From: Halieaceae bacterium UBA5085
Lineage (GTDB): Bacteria > Pseudomonadota > Gammaproteobacteria > Pseudomonadales > Halieaceae
DNA: 57,349 bases
Reading direction: 5' to 3'
NCBI GenBank assembly: GCA_002414665.1
Contig: DIAF01000045.1
Coordinates: forward strand, 270,967 to 328,315
Part shown: positions 47,364 through 57,286 of the stretch, piece by piece
Position numbering within the stretch: position 1 is the first letter of the stretch
Layout: the number at the start of each line of letters is the position of its first letter
The notes under the pieces: generated by a model
Databases searched by the model: none
The model's input: only the letters and a program-made list of their open reading frames with translations
Told to the model about the DNA's origin: nothing
Position numbers and translations under genes: made by a program

Positions 47364-50300
47364 CAGGCGGCATCTTCCGTGGCATCGGCGGCAAAGGTGT
47401 CCAGCAGCTGGTCGGCGAACTGCTGGCGCTGTTCGGGTTCTTCCAGCTGGCGTTTGAAGCGCAGGCGCATGGCGCCGGCCAGTTGGTAACCCCTGGGATC
47501 GGACTGCACCAGCTTGACGAGGCTCAGCGGATTCACCCGGGTGGACTCCCGAAAGTCGATGTTACCACCGCCGGGGCCAACCTCAATCCCTGCAATCCCC
47601 AGCTGGTCGGCGCGGATGCGCAGCTTGGCCACCTGCACCAGGTTTTTCACCTGCTGCGGCAGCAGGCCGAAGCGGTCGATCATTTCCACCTGAATATCGC
47701 GCAGTGACTGATCGCTGCCAGCGGCTGCGATACGCTTGTACAGCACCAGCCGTGTGTTGATATCCGGCAGGTAGTCCTCCGGGATCAGCGCCGGTATATG
47801 CAGGTTGATCTCTGTACCTGCATCCAGGGGCGCATCCGCGTTGGGAATCTCACCGCGCCGCAGTGCGGCTACGGCGCGCTCCAGCATGCGCATGTACAAC
47901 GCGAAGCCCACACTGTGGATTTGCCCGCTCTGTTCGTCGCCCAGCAGTTCTCCCGCACCGCGGATTTCCAGATCGTGTGTCGCCAGCAGATAGCCGGCAC
48001 CGAGGTCTCCCGCGGCCTCAATGGCTTCGAGGCGCTTTTCCGCGTCCGGAGTGATTGCCGAACGCGGTGGGCACAGCAGGTAGGCGTAAGCCTGGTGGTG
48101 CGAGCGACCGACACGTCCGCGCAGCTGATGCAGCTGGGCCAGGCCGAACTTGTCGGCGCGTTCGATGATGATGGTATTTGCTGTCGGCACGTCGATACCG
48201 GTTTCAATGATGGTCGTGCACAGCAGGATATGGTGGCGCTGGTGGTAGAACGCGGACATGACCTGTTCCAGTTCGGCCTCGCGCATCTGTCCGTGGGCAA
48301 CACCGATTGACAGATCCGGCAGCAGCTCCCGCAGCTTGCGGCCGGCCTCCTCGATGCTCTTCACTTCGTTGTGCAGGTAGTACACCTGTCCGCCGCGCAG
48401 GGTCTCACGCAACACGGCCTCGCGGATGAGGGCGATGTTGTGTTCCCGGACAAAAGTCTTGATCGACAGGCGGCGTGCCGGTGGCGTGGCGATGACAGAC
48501 AGATCGCGCATACCCCCCAGTGCCATATTGAGCGTCCGCGGGATAGGGGTCGCGGTCAGTGTAAGAATGTCCACCTCGGCGCGCAGGGCCTTGATGGCTT
48601 CCTTCTGCTTGACACCAAAACGGTGCTCCTCATCAATGATCAGCAGGCCTAGGTCGTGAAAGCGGAAGTCGCTGGAGAGCAGCTTGTGGGTGCCGATGAG
48701 AATGTCGATGTCGCCGTTGCTGACCCGCTGCAGGACACCGCCGAGGTCTTTGCCGCTCTTGAAGCGCGAAACAACTTCCACGGTCACCGGCCAGTCCGCA
48801 AATCGATCCGCGAAAGAGTTGAAGTGCTGCTGGGCAAGGAGCGTGGTCGGTACCAGCACGGCCACCTGCTTGCCGTTGCGCGCAGCGATGAAGGCGGCGC
48901 GCATGGCGACCTCGGTCTTGCCGAAGCCAACGTCCCCACATACCAGCCGATCCATGACGCGCTCGGCCGTCATGTCGGCGATAACCGCGTCGATCGCGGC
49001 AGCCTGGTCTGCAGTCTCCTCGAAGGGGAAACTTGCGGCAAACTGTTCATACTCGAGGGTGGGCAACTCGAAGCAGAAGCCCTTGCGGGCCTCGCGGCGT
49101 GCGTACACGTCCAGCAGCTGCGCGGCAACGTCAGTGGCTTTCTCGGTGGCCTTGCGCCTGGCCTTTTCCCACTGGTCGGAGCCCAGCTTGTGCAGCGGAG
49201 CGAGGTCCGGGTCGCTGCCGGCATAGCGGCTCACCAGGTGCAGCGAGGCGACGGGCACGTAAAGCTTGCTGCCCTGGGCATATTCCAGTGTCAGGAACTC
49301 ATTTTCGGCGCCGTCCACTTCGAGGGTTTGCAGTCCGAGGTAGCGACCGACACCGTGCTCCAGGTGAACCACCGGCACCCCCTCGCGAAGCTCGTTGATA
49401 TCGCGAAACACGTTTTCGGCGTGGGTTTCATCGACCTTGCGCCGGCGCCGCCGCTGGGCTACCCGGTTGCCGAACAGCTGCGCTTCACAGACCAGCGCCG
49501 GCTGGTCCGCGCCAAAGTACATGCCGCGATCAATCGGTGCAGTGCTGATAGCGAACCGCAGGCCCGAGGCCAGGAACTCGGCCCAGTCAGCCACCTCGGG
49601 GGGCGTCAAGCCGTGGGCGGCCAGATTTTCCAGCAGGATCTCCCTGCGGCCGGCGGATTCCGCGCACAGCAACAGCGGCGCCGTGTGCTGTTGCATGAAG
49701 TGTTGCAGTCGCTCGGCGGGTGTCTGGCGTGCGCCCTCGGTGCTCAGGTCAGGCAGGGGTTGTGAGGGGCTGGCCACATGTGCCGGCGCCTCCGGATTGC
49801 GTCGCAGTTCCAGAACCGGGCACTGGCCCAGTAACTGATACAGCTCCTCCACCGGTGTGAAGCAACGCGAAGGTGGGAGCAGGGGGCGCCGAGGGTCGAT
49901 GCCGTACTCGGTATATCGATGTCCGGCATCTTCCCAGAATCGCTGCGCTGCCCGGTAGTGGTCGCCGATAGCGATCACCGGGGTACCTTCCGGCAGGTAA
50001 TCGAAAAGGCTTGCACAATGCTCGAAAAACAGCGGCAGATAATACTCGCAGCCGCCGGGTGCGCGACCCGCACTTACCTCACGGTAGGTGGGGCAGGCAT
50101 CGTGGTCGACATCGAAGGCCTCGTACCAGTTCAGTCGGAAGCGCTCGATGGCCGCGGGATTCAGCGGGTATTCGCGAGCCGGCAACAGGTTGATGGCGGC
50201 GACTTTCTCCAGCGTACGCTGGGTGTCGGGGCTGAACGTCCGCAGGCTGTCGACCTCATCGTCCAGCAGATCCACGCGGAAGGGCAGTTCGCTGCCCATC

Positions 50301-50827
50301 GGATAAATATCCAGCAGAGAGCCGCGCAGGGCGAATTCACCGTGCTCATAGACGGTCTCGACGTTGCGGTAGCCATTGCGCTCCAGATTTCGCCGGAAGG
50401 ACTCGCGGTCCAGTACCTGCCCGGGCTCCAGCACGAGGCTCGAGCCTGCCACATAATGTACAGGGGGCAGTCGGTGCATGAGCGTAGATATGGGCACCAC
50501 GAGAATGCCTGCGGTGAGTGTGGGCAGCCGGTAGAGGGTCTCCAGGCGCTCGGAGACAATGTCCTGGTGCGGGGAGAAATTGTCGTAGGGCAGTGTTTCC
50601 CAGTCGGGAAACGCCAGAATGTCGACTGGCTCGGCCAGAAAGAATGGCAGCTCCCGCTCCAGGGCTAATGCTGAACTGGTATCCGCGGTAATGACCAGGA
50701 GCAGGCTGTCGGGTCTAGCCACCTCCGCAATCAGCCTGGCCTCGGCGCAGCCGTGAAAGGGGCCGATAGCGGTGCGGGTGCCGGATTTGGCGGGCCAGGG
50801 GGTGCTGGCGAGCAGGGATCTGTACAT
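47363..50827 (-). CDS. mfd: Transcription-repair coupling factor Mfd
   Basis: 1154 residues from the ATG at 50827, the usual length. The UvrB-like N-terminus has FPDWETLPYDNFSPHQDI; the RNA polymerase interaction domain has VVHLEHGVGRYLGLQTL and LTLEYAQGSKLYVPV; the RecG-like motor carries Walker A CGDVGFGKTEVAMRAAF, the DEEH box LIIDEEHRFGVKQKE, TATPIPRTLNMAL, and QLRGRVGRSHHQAYAYLL. It removes polymerase stalled at lesions and recruits UvrA. It shares a start/stop overlap with csiV. Confidence 0.97.
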   Translation of the reverse strand: MYRSLLASTPWPAKSGTRTAIGPFHGCAEARLIAEVARPDSLLLVITADTSSALALERELPFFLAEPVDILAFPDWETLPYDNFSPHQDIVSERLETLYRLPTLTAGILVVPISTLMHRLPPVHYVAGSSLVLEPGQVLDRESFRRNLERNGYRNVETVYEHGEFALRGSLLDIYPMGSELPFRVDLLDDEVDSLRTFSPDTQRTLEKVAAINLLPAREYPLNPAAIERFRLNWYEAFDVDHDACPTYREVSAGRAPGGCEYYLPLFFEHCASLFDYLPEGTPVIAIGDHYRAAQRFWEDAGHRYTEYGIDPRRPLLPPSRCFTPVEELYQLLGQCPVLELRRNPEAPAHVASPSQPLPDLSTEGARQTPAERLQHFMQQHTAPLLLCAESAGRREILLENLAAHGLTPPEVADWAEFLASGLRFAISTAPIDRGMYFGADQPALVCEAQLFGNRVAQRRRRRKVDETHAENVFRDINELREGVPVVHLEHGVGRYLGLQTLEVDGAENEFLTLEYAQGSKLYVPVASLHLVSRYAGSDPDLAPLHKLGSDQWEKARRKATEKATDVAAQLLDVYARREARKGFCFELPTLEYEQFAASFPFEETADQAAAIDAVIADMTAERVMDRLVCGDVGFGKTEVAMRAAFIAARNGKQVAVLVPTTLLAQQHFNSFADRFADWPVTVEVVSRFKSGKDLGGVLQRVSNGDIDILIGTHKLLSSDFRFHDLGLLIIDEEHRFGVKQKEAIKALRAEVDILTLTATPIPRTLNMALGGMRDLSVIATPPARRLSIKTFVREHNIALIREAVLRETLRGGQVYYLHNEVKSIEEAGRKLRELLPDLSIGVAHGQMREAELEQVMSAFYHQRHHILLCTTIIETGIDVPTANTIIIERADKFGLAQLHQLRGRVGRSHHQAYAYLLCPPRSAITPDAEKRLEAIEAAGDLGAGYLLATHDLEIRGAGELLGDEQSGQIHSVGFALYMRMLERAVAALRRGEIPNADAPLDAGTEINLHIPALIPEDYLPDINTRLVLYKRIAAAGSDQSLRDIQVEMIDRFGLLPQQVKNLVQVAKLRIRADQLGIAGIEVGPGGGNIDFRESTRVNPLSLVKLVQSDPRGYQLAGAMRLRFKRQLEEPEQRQQFADQLLDTFAADATEDAA

Positions 50828-50895
50828 AAAGCCTGGCGTTTCACTGCGGAAGGGGCCGTTATTGTAAAGCGCTGGGTGAAAAGTACCACTGTGCC

Positions 50896-50924
50896 TTGCC
50901 CTCACCGGGATGCGGCGGGATAAT
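50896..50924 (+). promoter_or_regulatory. Promoter candidate of gap
   Basis: TTGCCC (50896-50901), 17 bp, GATAAT (50919-50924), about 48 bp before the GTG at 50972. Confidence 0.5.
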
Positions 50925-50971
50925 ACGCGCCCGTTGCAGCCCTGATTCCCCCTCATACAGGTGACAGACGA

Positions 50972-52441
50972 GTGAACGAACGCAAGCGAGAGCGCCCCGA
51001 CGACTATTTCAGAGACTGGAAAGAGCGCGAAGCGCTGGCCGAAGGCATGATTCCCCTGGTCGGTGAGCTGTCCCGCCGGAAGAATGTAAAGTGCTACATC
51101 TACGGCAAGTCACTGGTGAACCAGTCTGTCACCCAGATCATGAAGGACCACCGCTACGTGCGGCAGGTGGAGGAGAACGAGCTCTCCGAGTTCGAGACCT
51201 TTCCCATCATCAAATCCCTCTCCGCCCTGGATCTGGGCCCTGCGCACATTGATATCGGTCGTCTCGCGGTGCAGTACTACGATAAAGGCGAGGGTGCCGG
51301 CCTCAGCGTCGATGATTATGTACGCCAGCAGGTCGCCGACCTGATTGGCGCGAAAGCGGAGCCCGGGCGTGGCCCGGTGGATGTGGTGCTGTACGGCTTC
51401 GGCCGTATCGGCCGCCTCATGGCACGCATTCTGATCGACAAGACGGATGGCGGTGAATCGCTGCGCCTGCGCGCCGTCGTCGTGCGCAAGGGTTCAGCCC
51501 CCGACGACCTGGTGAAACGCGCCAGCCTGCTGCGGCGCGATTCGGTGCATGGGGCATTTGACGGCACGATCCGCGTGGACGAAGAGCGCCAGTCGTTTGT
51601 GGCTAACGGCAACGAGGTCAAGGTCATTTACGCCGACTCGCCCGACAGCATCGACTATACCGAGTACGGCATCAACAATGCGATTGTGGTCGATAACACC
51701 GGTGTATGGCGCGACGAGGCTGGCCTGTCACGGCACCTCAAATCCAAGGGGGTGGCCAAGGTCATCCTCACGGCACCGGGCAAGGGCGACATGAAAAACG
51801 TGGTCGCCGGCATTAACAACGACATGATCGACGCCTCGGACAGTATCATTTCCGCGGCATCCTGTACGACCAACGCCATCGTGCCGCCGTTGAAGGCCAT
51901 GGATGACCGCTACGGTATCATCAGCGGCCATGTCGAAACCGTGCACGCCTATACCAATGACCAGAACCTGATCGACAACTACCACAAGGCCGACCGGCGC
52001 GGACGCAGCGCGCCGCTGAACATGGTGATCACCGAAACCGGCGCTGCCAAGGCGGTGGCCAAGGTCCTGCCCCAGCTCGCTGGCAAGCTCACCGGCAATG
52101 CCATTCGTGTACCGATTCCCAACGTTTCCATGGCCATCCTCAACCTCACCCTGGGCCGGGCTACCACCAAGGAAGAGGTCAACGAGTATATGCGGCACAT
52201 GGCGCTGCACTCGTCGATGCGCAAGCAGATCGACTACTCCAACTCCCCCGAAGTGGTGTCGAGCGACTTTGTCGGCTCCCGGCACGCGTGTATTTTTGAC
52301 GCCCAGGCCACCATCGTGAACGGCACCCAGGCTGTGCTGTACCTCTGGTACGACAACGAGTTTGGCTACAGCTGCCAGGTTTACCGGATTCTTGAGCAGG
52401 TGTCGGGGATACACTACGCCCGCTACCCGAAGAATGCCTGA
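50972..52441 (+). CDS. gap: Long-form glyceraldehyde-3-phosphate dehydrogenase
   Basis: 489 residues from a GTG. Residues 1-130 are an extra N-terminal domain (DYFRDWKEREALAEGMIPLVGEL, KSLSALDLGPAHIDIG). The GAPDH core starts at VDVVLYGFGRIGRLMARIL; the catalytic Cys298 is in SAASCTTNAIVPPL, and HVETVHAYTNDQNLIDNYH, AVAKVLPQLAGKLTGNAIRVP and YLWYDNEFGYSCQVYR follow. This long type occurs beside mfd in Pseudomonas. Its exact direction of use, glycolytic or gluconeogenic, cannot be told. It is divergent from mfd. Confidence 0.95.
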   Translation: MNERKRERPDDYFRDWKEREALAEGMIPLVGELSRRKNVKCYIYGKSLVNQSVTQIMKDHRYVRQVEENELSEFETFPIIKSLSALDLGPAHIDIGRLAVQYYDKGEGAGLSVDDYVRQQVADLIGAKAEPGRGPVDVVLYGFGRIGRLMARILIDKTDGGESLRLRAVVVRKGSAPDDLVKRASLLRRDSVHGAFDGTIRVDEERQSFVANGNEVKVIYADSPDSIDYTEYGINNAIVVDNTGVWRDEAGLSRHLKSKGVAKVILTAPGKGDMKNVVAGINNDMIDASDSIISAASCTTNAIVPPLKAMDDRYGIISGHVETVHAYTNDQNLIDNYHKADRRGRSAPLNMVITETGAAKAVAKVLPQLAGKLTGNAIRVPIPNVSMAILNLTLGRATTKEEVNEYMRHMALHSSMRKQIDYSNSPEVVSSDFVGSRHACIFDAQATIVNGTQAVLYLWYDNEFGYSCQVYRILEQVSGIHYARYPKNA

Positions 52442-52524
52442 AAAACACAGCGGGCTGCTGCTGCGATGGACGGAAATGGCGTGACTGGGCGCTTGCGCAG
52501 TGGTGTTTTGGCGCGGGCTTCCGT

Positions 52525-52530
52525 TATAAT
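52525..52530 (+). promoter_or_regulatory. -10 element of the nqr operon promoter
   Basis: A perfect TATAAT at 52525-52530 with no clear -35. Just downstream, arms GCCCG and CGGGC (52538-52551) form a short hairpin at the predicted 5' end of the nqr mRNA. The remaining 52442-52684 region shows nothing else. Confidence 0.45.
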
Positions 52531-52684
52531 GCGCGCGGCCCGGGACCGGGCGGCTGCGCTTGATTTCTCCGGCCTGGCCAGGCGTGCGGAAAACGCGGCG
52601 CCTCGCCTCTGCCAGCATTGGGGTGCTGACCCCTTCGCACGGCTCTGGCCGCCACAAATACTGACGAACCTGTAGGCAGATCGT

Positions 52685-54031
52685 ATGATCAAGATCAAGC
52701 GGGGCATGGATATTCCCATCCAGGGGGCCCCCCAGCAATCGATTGAAGACGCTCCCCCGGCGCGCGCCGTCGCTCTGGTCGGGCCCGACTACGTCGGCAT
52801 GAAGCCCACCATGGAAATTGCCGAGGGCGACCGGGTAAAAGCCGGCCAGCTCCTGTTCACCGACAAGAAGACAGCCGGCGTGCGCTATACGGCACCTGCG
52901 GGCGGCGTGGTTTCAGCGATCAATCGTGGTGCGCGCCGCGTGCTGCAATCCGTGGTCATCGAAGTGGAGGGCGACGCTTCCGAGAGCTTTACCGCTTACA
53001 GCGCGGAGCAGATCCGCGGGCTGGGCGGCCAGGCCATCCGCGAACACCTCAATCTGACTGGGCAGTGGACCGCGCTGCGCACACGCCCGTTCAGCCGGGT
53101 ACCGGCGCTGGACGCCGAGGCCGCCGCGATCTTCATCACCGCAATTGACACTCACCCGCTCGCCCCCGATCCGGCGGTGGTCATTGCCGCCGAGGCAGAA
53201 GCGTTTGCCCTTGGACAGGATATACTGGCGCAGTTGACCGCCGGTCCGGTCTACCTGTGCACGGCGCCCGGCGCCAACCTGCCCTCGGGGCAGGCAGCTG
53301 GCATCCAGGTCGTCGAATTCGCGGGTCCACATCCGGCCGGCCTGGCGGGCACCCACATACACTTTCTGGAAGGTGGTGTCACCGCGACCAAAGTGGTGTG
53401 GACCATTGGCTATCAGGACGTGATAGCCTTCGGTCGTCTGTTCCTTGACGGCGCCATCTATACCTCACGAGTCATCGCTCTCAGCGGGCCACAGGTGAAC
53501 AAGCCGCGCCTGCTGCGCACCCGCCTGGGTGCCGATCTGCAGGCGCTCTGCGCAGGCGAGCTCAAAGACGGTGAGAACCGCATCATTTCCGGCTCGGTAC
53601 TGGGCGGCCGCCGCGTGCAGGCGCCCACCGCCTACCTCGGGCGCTACCACAACCAGGTTTCCGTGCTGCTGGAGGGGCGTCAGCGCGCCTTTATGGGTTG
53701 GCTGTCCCCGGGCGTGGAGAAGCACTCTAACCTCGGGATATACCTGAGTAGCCTGTTCGGCCTCAAGCCGCTGGCAATGACCACCACAACCAATGGCAGC
53801 CAGCGCGCCATGGTGCCGGTGGGCACCTATGAGACGGTGGTTCCCCAGGATTACCTGCCGACGCACCTGCTGCGGGCATTGATCGTCGGTGATACAGAAA
53901 CCGCGCAGTCACTCGGCTGCCTGGATCTGGACGAAGAAGACCTCGCGCTGTGCACGTATGTGTGCCCCGGCAAGTACGAGTACGGTCCCATCTTGCGGGA
54001 CAACCTGACGCGCATCGAGAAGGAGGGTTAA
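52685..54031 (+). CDS. nqrA: Na+-translocating NADH:quinone reductase subunit A
   Basis: 448 residues. The N-terminus MIKIKRGMDIPIQGAP and AVALVGPDYVGMKPTMEIAEGDRVKAGQLLFTDKK are typical; LRTRPFSRVP, ITAIDTHPLAPDP and IYTSRVIALSGPQV follow. It is the peripheral cytoplasmic subunit and contributes to quinone binding. First gene of nqrABCDEF; nqrB begins 3 bp after the stop with AAGGAGGG upstream. Confidence 0.97.
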   Translation: MIKIKRGMDIPIQGAPQQSIEDAPPARAVALVGPDYVGMKPTMEIAEGDRVKAGQLLFTDKKTAGVRYTAPAGGVVSAINRGARRVLQSVVIEVEGDASESFTAYSAEQIRGLGGQAIREHLNLTGQWTALRTRPFSRVPALDAEAAAIFITAIDTHPLAPDPAVVIAAEAEAFALGQDILAQLTAGPVYLCTAPGANLPSGQAAGIQVVEFAGPHPAGLAGTHIHFLEGGVTATKVVWTIGYQDVIAFGRLFLDGAIYTSRVIALSGPQVNKPRLLRTRLGADLQALCAGELKDGENRIISGSVLGGRRVQAPTAYLGRYHNQVSVLLEGRQRAFMGWLSPGVEKHSNLGIYLSSLFGLKPLAMTTTTNGSQRAMVPVGTYETVVPQDYLPTHLLRALIVGDTETAQSLGCLDLDEEDLALCTYVCPGKYEYGPILRDNLTRIEKEG

Positions 54032-54034
54032 GCC

Positions 54035-55234
54035 GTGGGACTGCGTAAGATCCTGGATGGTGTAGAACACCACTTTGAAGAGGGCGGCCGCTTCAAGCAG
54101 TGGTATCCGCTGTACGAGGCGATTGACACGATCTTCTATTCGCCGTCCTCGGTAACGCGGAGCACGGCGCACGTGCGCGATGGCGTGGATTTGAAGCGGA
54201 TCATGATCACGGTCTGGTTCGCAACGTTTCCCGCCATGTTCTATGGCATGTACAACCTGGGTTTCCAGGCCAACGACATTCTCGCTGCCACTGGCGGTCA
54301 GGTGGACGGCTGGCGGGGCAGCCTGATCGCGGCATTCGGCGGCTACGACGCATCCAGTCTCTGGGACTGCTTCTTTTTCGGCGCACTCTACTTCCTGCCC
54401 ATTTATGCCACCACCTTCGTGGTCGGTGGATTCTGGGAAGTCCTGTTTGCCATGAAACGCGGGCACGAGGTGAATGAAGGCTTCTTCGTCACCTCCATTC
54501 TGTTCGCCCTGATCTGCCCCCCGGACGTGCCTCTGTGGCAGGTTGCCCTGGGCATCAGCTTCGGTGTGGTCATTGGCAAGGAGGTGTTCGGCGGCACCGG
54601 GAAGAACTTCCTCAACCCCGCGTTGACCGGACGGGCCTTCCTGTATTTTGCCTACCCGGCGCAGATGTCCGGTGATGGCGTCTGGACCGCAGTTGATGGC
54701 TATACCGGTGCCACACCGCTATCCATTGTCGCCTCCGAGGGTATGGCCGGTCTCGCCCAGGAACAGATCACCTGGATGCAGGCCTTCCTTGGCAACCTAC
54801 ACGGCTCCATCGGCGAAACCTCTACACTGGCCATCCTGGTCGGCGGTGCGGTGCTGATGCTGATGCGTATTGCATCGTGGCGTATTGTCGCAGGCGTGTT
54901 CATCGGCATGGTGGCCCTGTCCTCGCTGTTCAACCTGATCGGGTCCGAAACCAACCCCATGTTCAACATGCCTTTTTACTGGCATCTGGTCGTTGGTGGT
55001 TTTGCCTTCGGTATGATGTTCATGGCGACGGACCCGGTATCTGCGGCTTACACGAACACCGGCAAATTCGCCTACGGCATATTGATCGGCGTGATGTGCG
55101 TGCTGATACGCGTGGTGAATCCGGCGTTTCCCGAGGGCATCATGCTGGCGATTCTCTTTGCCAACCTGTTTGCGCCGCTGATGGACCACTTTGTGATCCA
55201 GTCGAATATCAAACGGAGGCTTGCCCGTGTCTAA
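54035..55234 (+). CDS. nqrB: Na+-translocating NADH:quinone reductase subunit B
   Basis: 399 residues from a GTG. Membrane subunit with multiple helices (IMITVWFATFPAMFYGMYNLG, F-F-F-G-A-L-Y-F-L-P-I-Y-A). FMN is attached covalently to the final Thr of D-G-Y-T-G-A-T, the usual flavinylation motif. It forms the Na+ path with D and E. The nqrC start overlaps its end by 8 bp. Confidence 0.97.
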   Translation: MGLRKILDGVEHHFEEGGRFKQWYPLYEAIDTIFYSPSSVTRSTAHVRDGVDLKRIMITVWFATFPAMFYGMYNLGFQANDILAATGGQVDGWRGSLIAAFGGYDASSLWDCFFFGALYFLPIYATTFVVGGFWEVLFAMKRGHEVNEGFFVTSILFALICPPDVPLWQVALGISFGVVIGKEVFGGTGKNFLNPALTGRAFLYFAYPAQMSGDGVWTAVDGYTGATPLSIVASEGMAGLAQEQITWMQAFLGNLHGSIGETSTLAILVGGAVLMLMRIASWRIVAGVFIGMVALSSLFNLIGSETNPMFNMPFYWHLVVGGFAFGMMFMATDPVSAAYTNTGKFAYGILIGVMCVLIRVVNPAFPEGIMLAILFANLFAPLMDHFVIQSNIKRRLARV

Positions 55235-56000
55235 GAATGACGGCATCAGTAAGACCCTGCTGGTTGCCTTTGCACTGTGTATCGTCTGCTCTGTGGTGGT
55301 CTCGACCGCCGCGGTTATGCTCAAGCCGGCGCAGGAAGCAAACAAGACCCTGGATCGCAAACGCAATATCCTCGCGGCCGCTGGCATGCTCGATGAGTCG
55401 CGGTCCGTTGAAGAGCAGTTCGCGCAGGTGAAAACCCGCGTGGTGGACCTGCGCACCGGGCAGTTCACGGATGCCGTGGACCCGTCCAGCTACGAGCAGG
55501 CAAAAGCGGCGAAGGAGCCCGGTAAATCCACGGACCTGAGCAAGACGGAAGACATCGCCGGTATCGGCAGCCGTGAGCACTATGCACTGGTCTATCTCGT
55601 GGAGAACACCGGGGGTGATATCGACAAGCTGATCCTGCCCGTGCGCGGCTATGGTCTGTGGTCAACCCTGTATGGCTTCATCGCGCTGGAGTCGGATGCC
55701 AATACCGTCGCCGGCCTCGGCTTCTATGAACACGGCGAAACCCCGGGCCTGGGCGGCGAAGTGGATAACCCGCGCTGGAAAGCCCAGTGGCCAGGCAAGA
55801 AGGTCTACCGGGACGGTGAAGTGGCTCTGTCCCTGGCGAAGGGCAGCGTAGACCCCGGCAGCCCGGACGCGCCCTGGCGTGTGGACGGTCTTTCCGGCGC
55901 AACGCTGACGTCTCGCGGTGTGACCCAACTGGTTCACTTCTGGCTGGGTGAGCAGGGCTACGAACCGTTCCTCAATAATCTCAAAGCAGGGGAGGCCTGA
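55227..56000 (+). CDS. nqrC: Na+-translocating NADH:quinone reductase subunit C
   Basis: 257 residues from the GTG at 55227, with GGAGG 8 nt upstream; a TTG at 55221 is in frame but less likely. An N-terminal helix (LLVAFALCIVCSVVVSTAAV) anchors the periplasmic FMN domain. The flavin Thr lies in DGLSGATLTSRGV. PVRGYGLWSTLYGFIALE is the family signature. It overlaps nqrB by 8 bp and is followed closely by nqrD. Confidence 0.96.
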   Translation: MSKNDGISKTLLVAFALCIVCSVVVSTAAVMLKPAQEANKTLDRKRNILAAAGMLDESRSVEEQFAQVKTRVVDLRTGQFTDAVDPSSYEQAKAAKEPGKSTDLSKTEDIAGIGSREHYALVYLVENTGGDIDKLILPVRGYGLWSTLYGFIALESDANTVAGLGFYEHGETPGLGGEVDNPRWKAQWPGKKVYRDGEVALSLAKGSVDPGSPDAPWRVDGLSGATLTSRGVTQLVHFWLGEQGYEPFLNNLKAGEA

Positions 56001-56001
56001 G

Positions 56002-56664
56002 ATGTCTTCAGTCAAGGACACCCTCGTTACACCCATTTTCAAGAACAACCCGATTGCCCTGCAGATCCTCGGCATCTGCTCGGCGCTGGCGGTCACGTCG
56101 TCGTTGCAGGTCACTGTGGTGATGTGTATCGCGCTTACCCTGGTGACGGCATTCTCCAACCTGTTTATCTCCGCGATACGCACCCAGATACCGGGCAGCA
56201 TCCGCATCATCGTGCAGATGACGATCATCGCCTCACTGGTGATCGTGGTTGACCAGGTGCTGAAGGCCGTCGCCTACGACATCAGCAAACAGCTTTCGGT
56301 GTTTGTGGGCCTGATCATAACCAACTGTATCGTTATGGGACGCGCGGAAGCGTTCGCCATGAAGAACCCTCCGTTGCCCAGTTTCTTTGATGGTATCGGC
56401 AATGGTCTCGGCTACAGCACGGTGCTGCTCGCTGTCGCCTTTGTGCGCGAGCTGTTCGGCTCGGGCAAGCTGTTCGGCATGGAGGTGTTGCCGCTGGTCA
56501 CGGAAGGTGGCTGGTACAACCCCAACGGCCTGTTATTGCTGCCACCCAGTGCGTTTTTCCTGATTGGCGGTTTCATCTGGATACTGCGTAGCGTCGACAA
56601 GAAGCAGGTTGAAGAGCCGGACTTCCGTATGGCCAAGCACACGGCTGCCGAGGAGGGCGCGTAA
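56002..56664 (+). CDS. nqrD: Na+-translocating NADH:quinone reductase subunit D
   Basis: 220 residues from the ATG at 56002, with GGGAGG upstream. Six membrane helices; conserved NPIALQILGICSALAVTSSL, the Cys in GLIITNCIVMGRAEAFA, and FFDGIGNGLGYSTVLLAVAFVRELFGSG. D and E are paired inverted-topology subunits lining the ion path. Its TAA shares its last base with the ATG of nqrE. Confidence 0.97.
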   Translation: MSSVKDTLVTPIFKNNPIALQILGICSALAVTSSLQVTVVMCIALTLVTAFSNLFISAIRTQIPGSIRIIVQMTIIASLVIVVDQVLKAVAYDISKQLSVFVGLIITNCIVMGRAEAFAMKNPPLPSFFDGIGNGLGYSTVLLAVAFVRELFGSGKLFGMEVLPLVTEGGWYNPNGLLLLPPSAFFLIGGFIWILRSVDKKQVEEPDFRMAKHTAAEEGA

Positions 56665-57272
56665 TGGAACAGTACCTGAGCCTGTTTATCCGGGCCGTGT
56701 TCATCGAGAACATGGCGCTGGCCTTCTTCCTCGGCATGTGTACCTTCCTGGCCATCTCCAAGAAGGTGCAGGCGGCAATCGGCCTCGGCATCGCGGTGAT
56801 CGTCGTGCTCACGATCACGGTGCCGGTGAACAACCTGATCTACAACTATCTGCTTGCCGATGGAGCGCTGGCCTGGGCGGGCCTGCCGGATGTCGACCTC
56901 AGCTTTCTCGGCCTGCTGTCCTACATCGGTGTAATCGCGGCCATCGTCCAGATTATGGAGATGTTCCTCGACAAGTATGTCCCGGTTCTGTACAACGCCC
57001 TCGGCGTCTTCCTGCCCTTGATTACCGTAAACTGTGCCATTCTGGGTGCGGCACTGTTCATGGTGGAGCGCGACTACAGCTTCGGTGAAAGTGTGGTGTT
57101 TGGTGCCGGCGCCGGTGTGGGCTGGGCTCTCGCCATCGTCGCGCTTGCCGGCATTCGCGAAAAGCTCAAGTACAGTGACGTGCCTGACGGCTTGCAGGGC
57201 CTCGGCATCACCTTCATTACGGTGGGCCTGATGTCACTTGGCTTTATGTCTTTCGGTGGTATGAATCTCTAG
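56664..57272 (+). CDS. nqrE: Na+-translocating NADH:quinone reductase subunit E
   Basis: 202 residues. Starts EQYLSLFIRAVFIENMALAFFLGMCTFLAIS and contains LPLITVNCAILGAALFMVERDY with the conserved Cys, then GLQGLGITFITVGLMSLGFM. Homologous to NqrD and RnfA. Its 1-bp junction with nqrD indicates coupling. Confidence 0.97.
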   Translation: MEQYLSLFIRAVFIENMALAFFLGMCTFLAISKKVQAAIGLGIAVIVVLTITVPVNNLIYNYLLADGALAWAGLPDVDLSFLGLLSYIGVIAAIVQIMEMFLDKYVPVLYNALGVFLPLITVNCAILGAALFMVERDYSFGESVVFGAGAGVGWALAIVALAGIREKLKYSDVPDGLQGLGITFITVGLMSLGFMSFGGMNL

Positions 57273-57286
57273 GCGGAAGTGCTGTT

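Noticed and set aside
48656..49765. Plus-strand frame of about 369 codons inside mfd
   Set aside because: mfd motifs run through the whole stretch on the minus strand.
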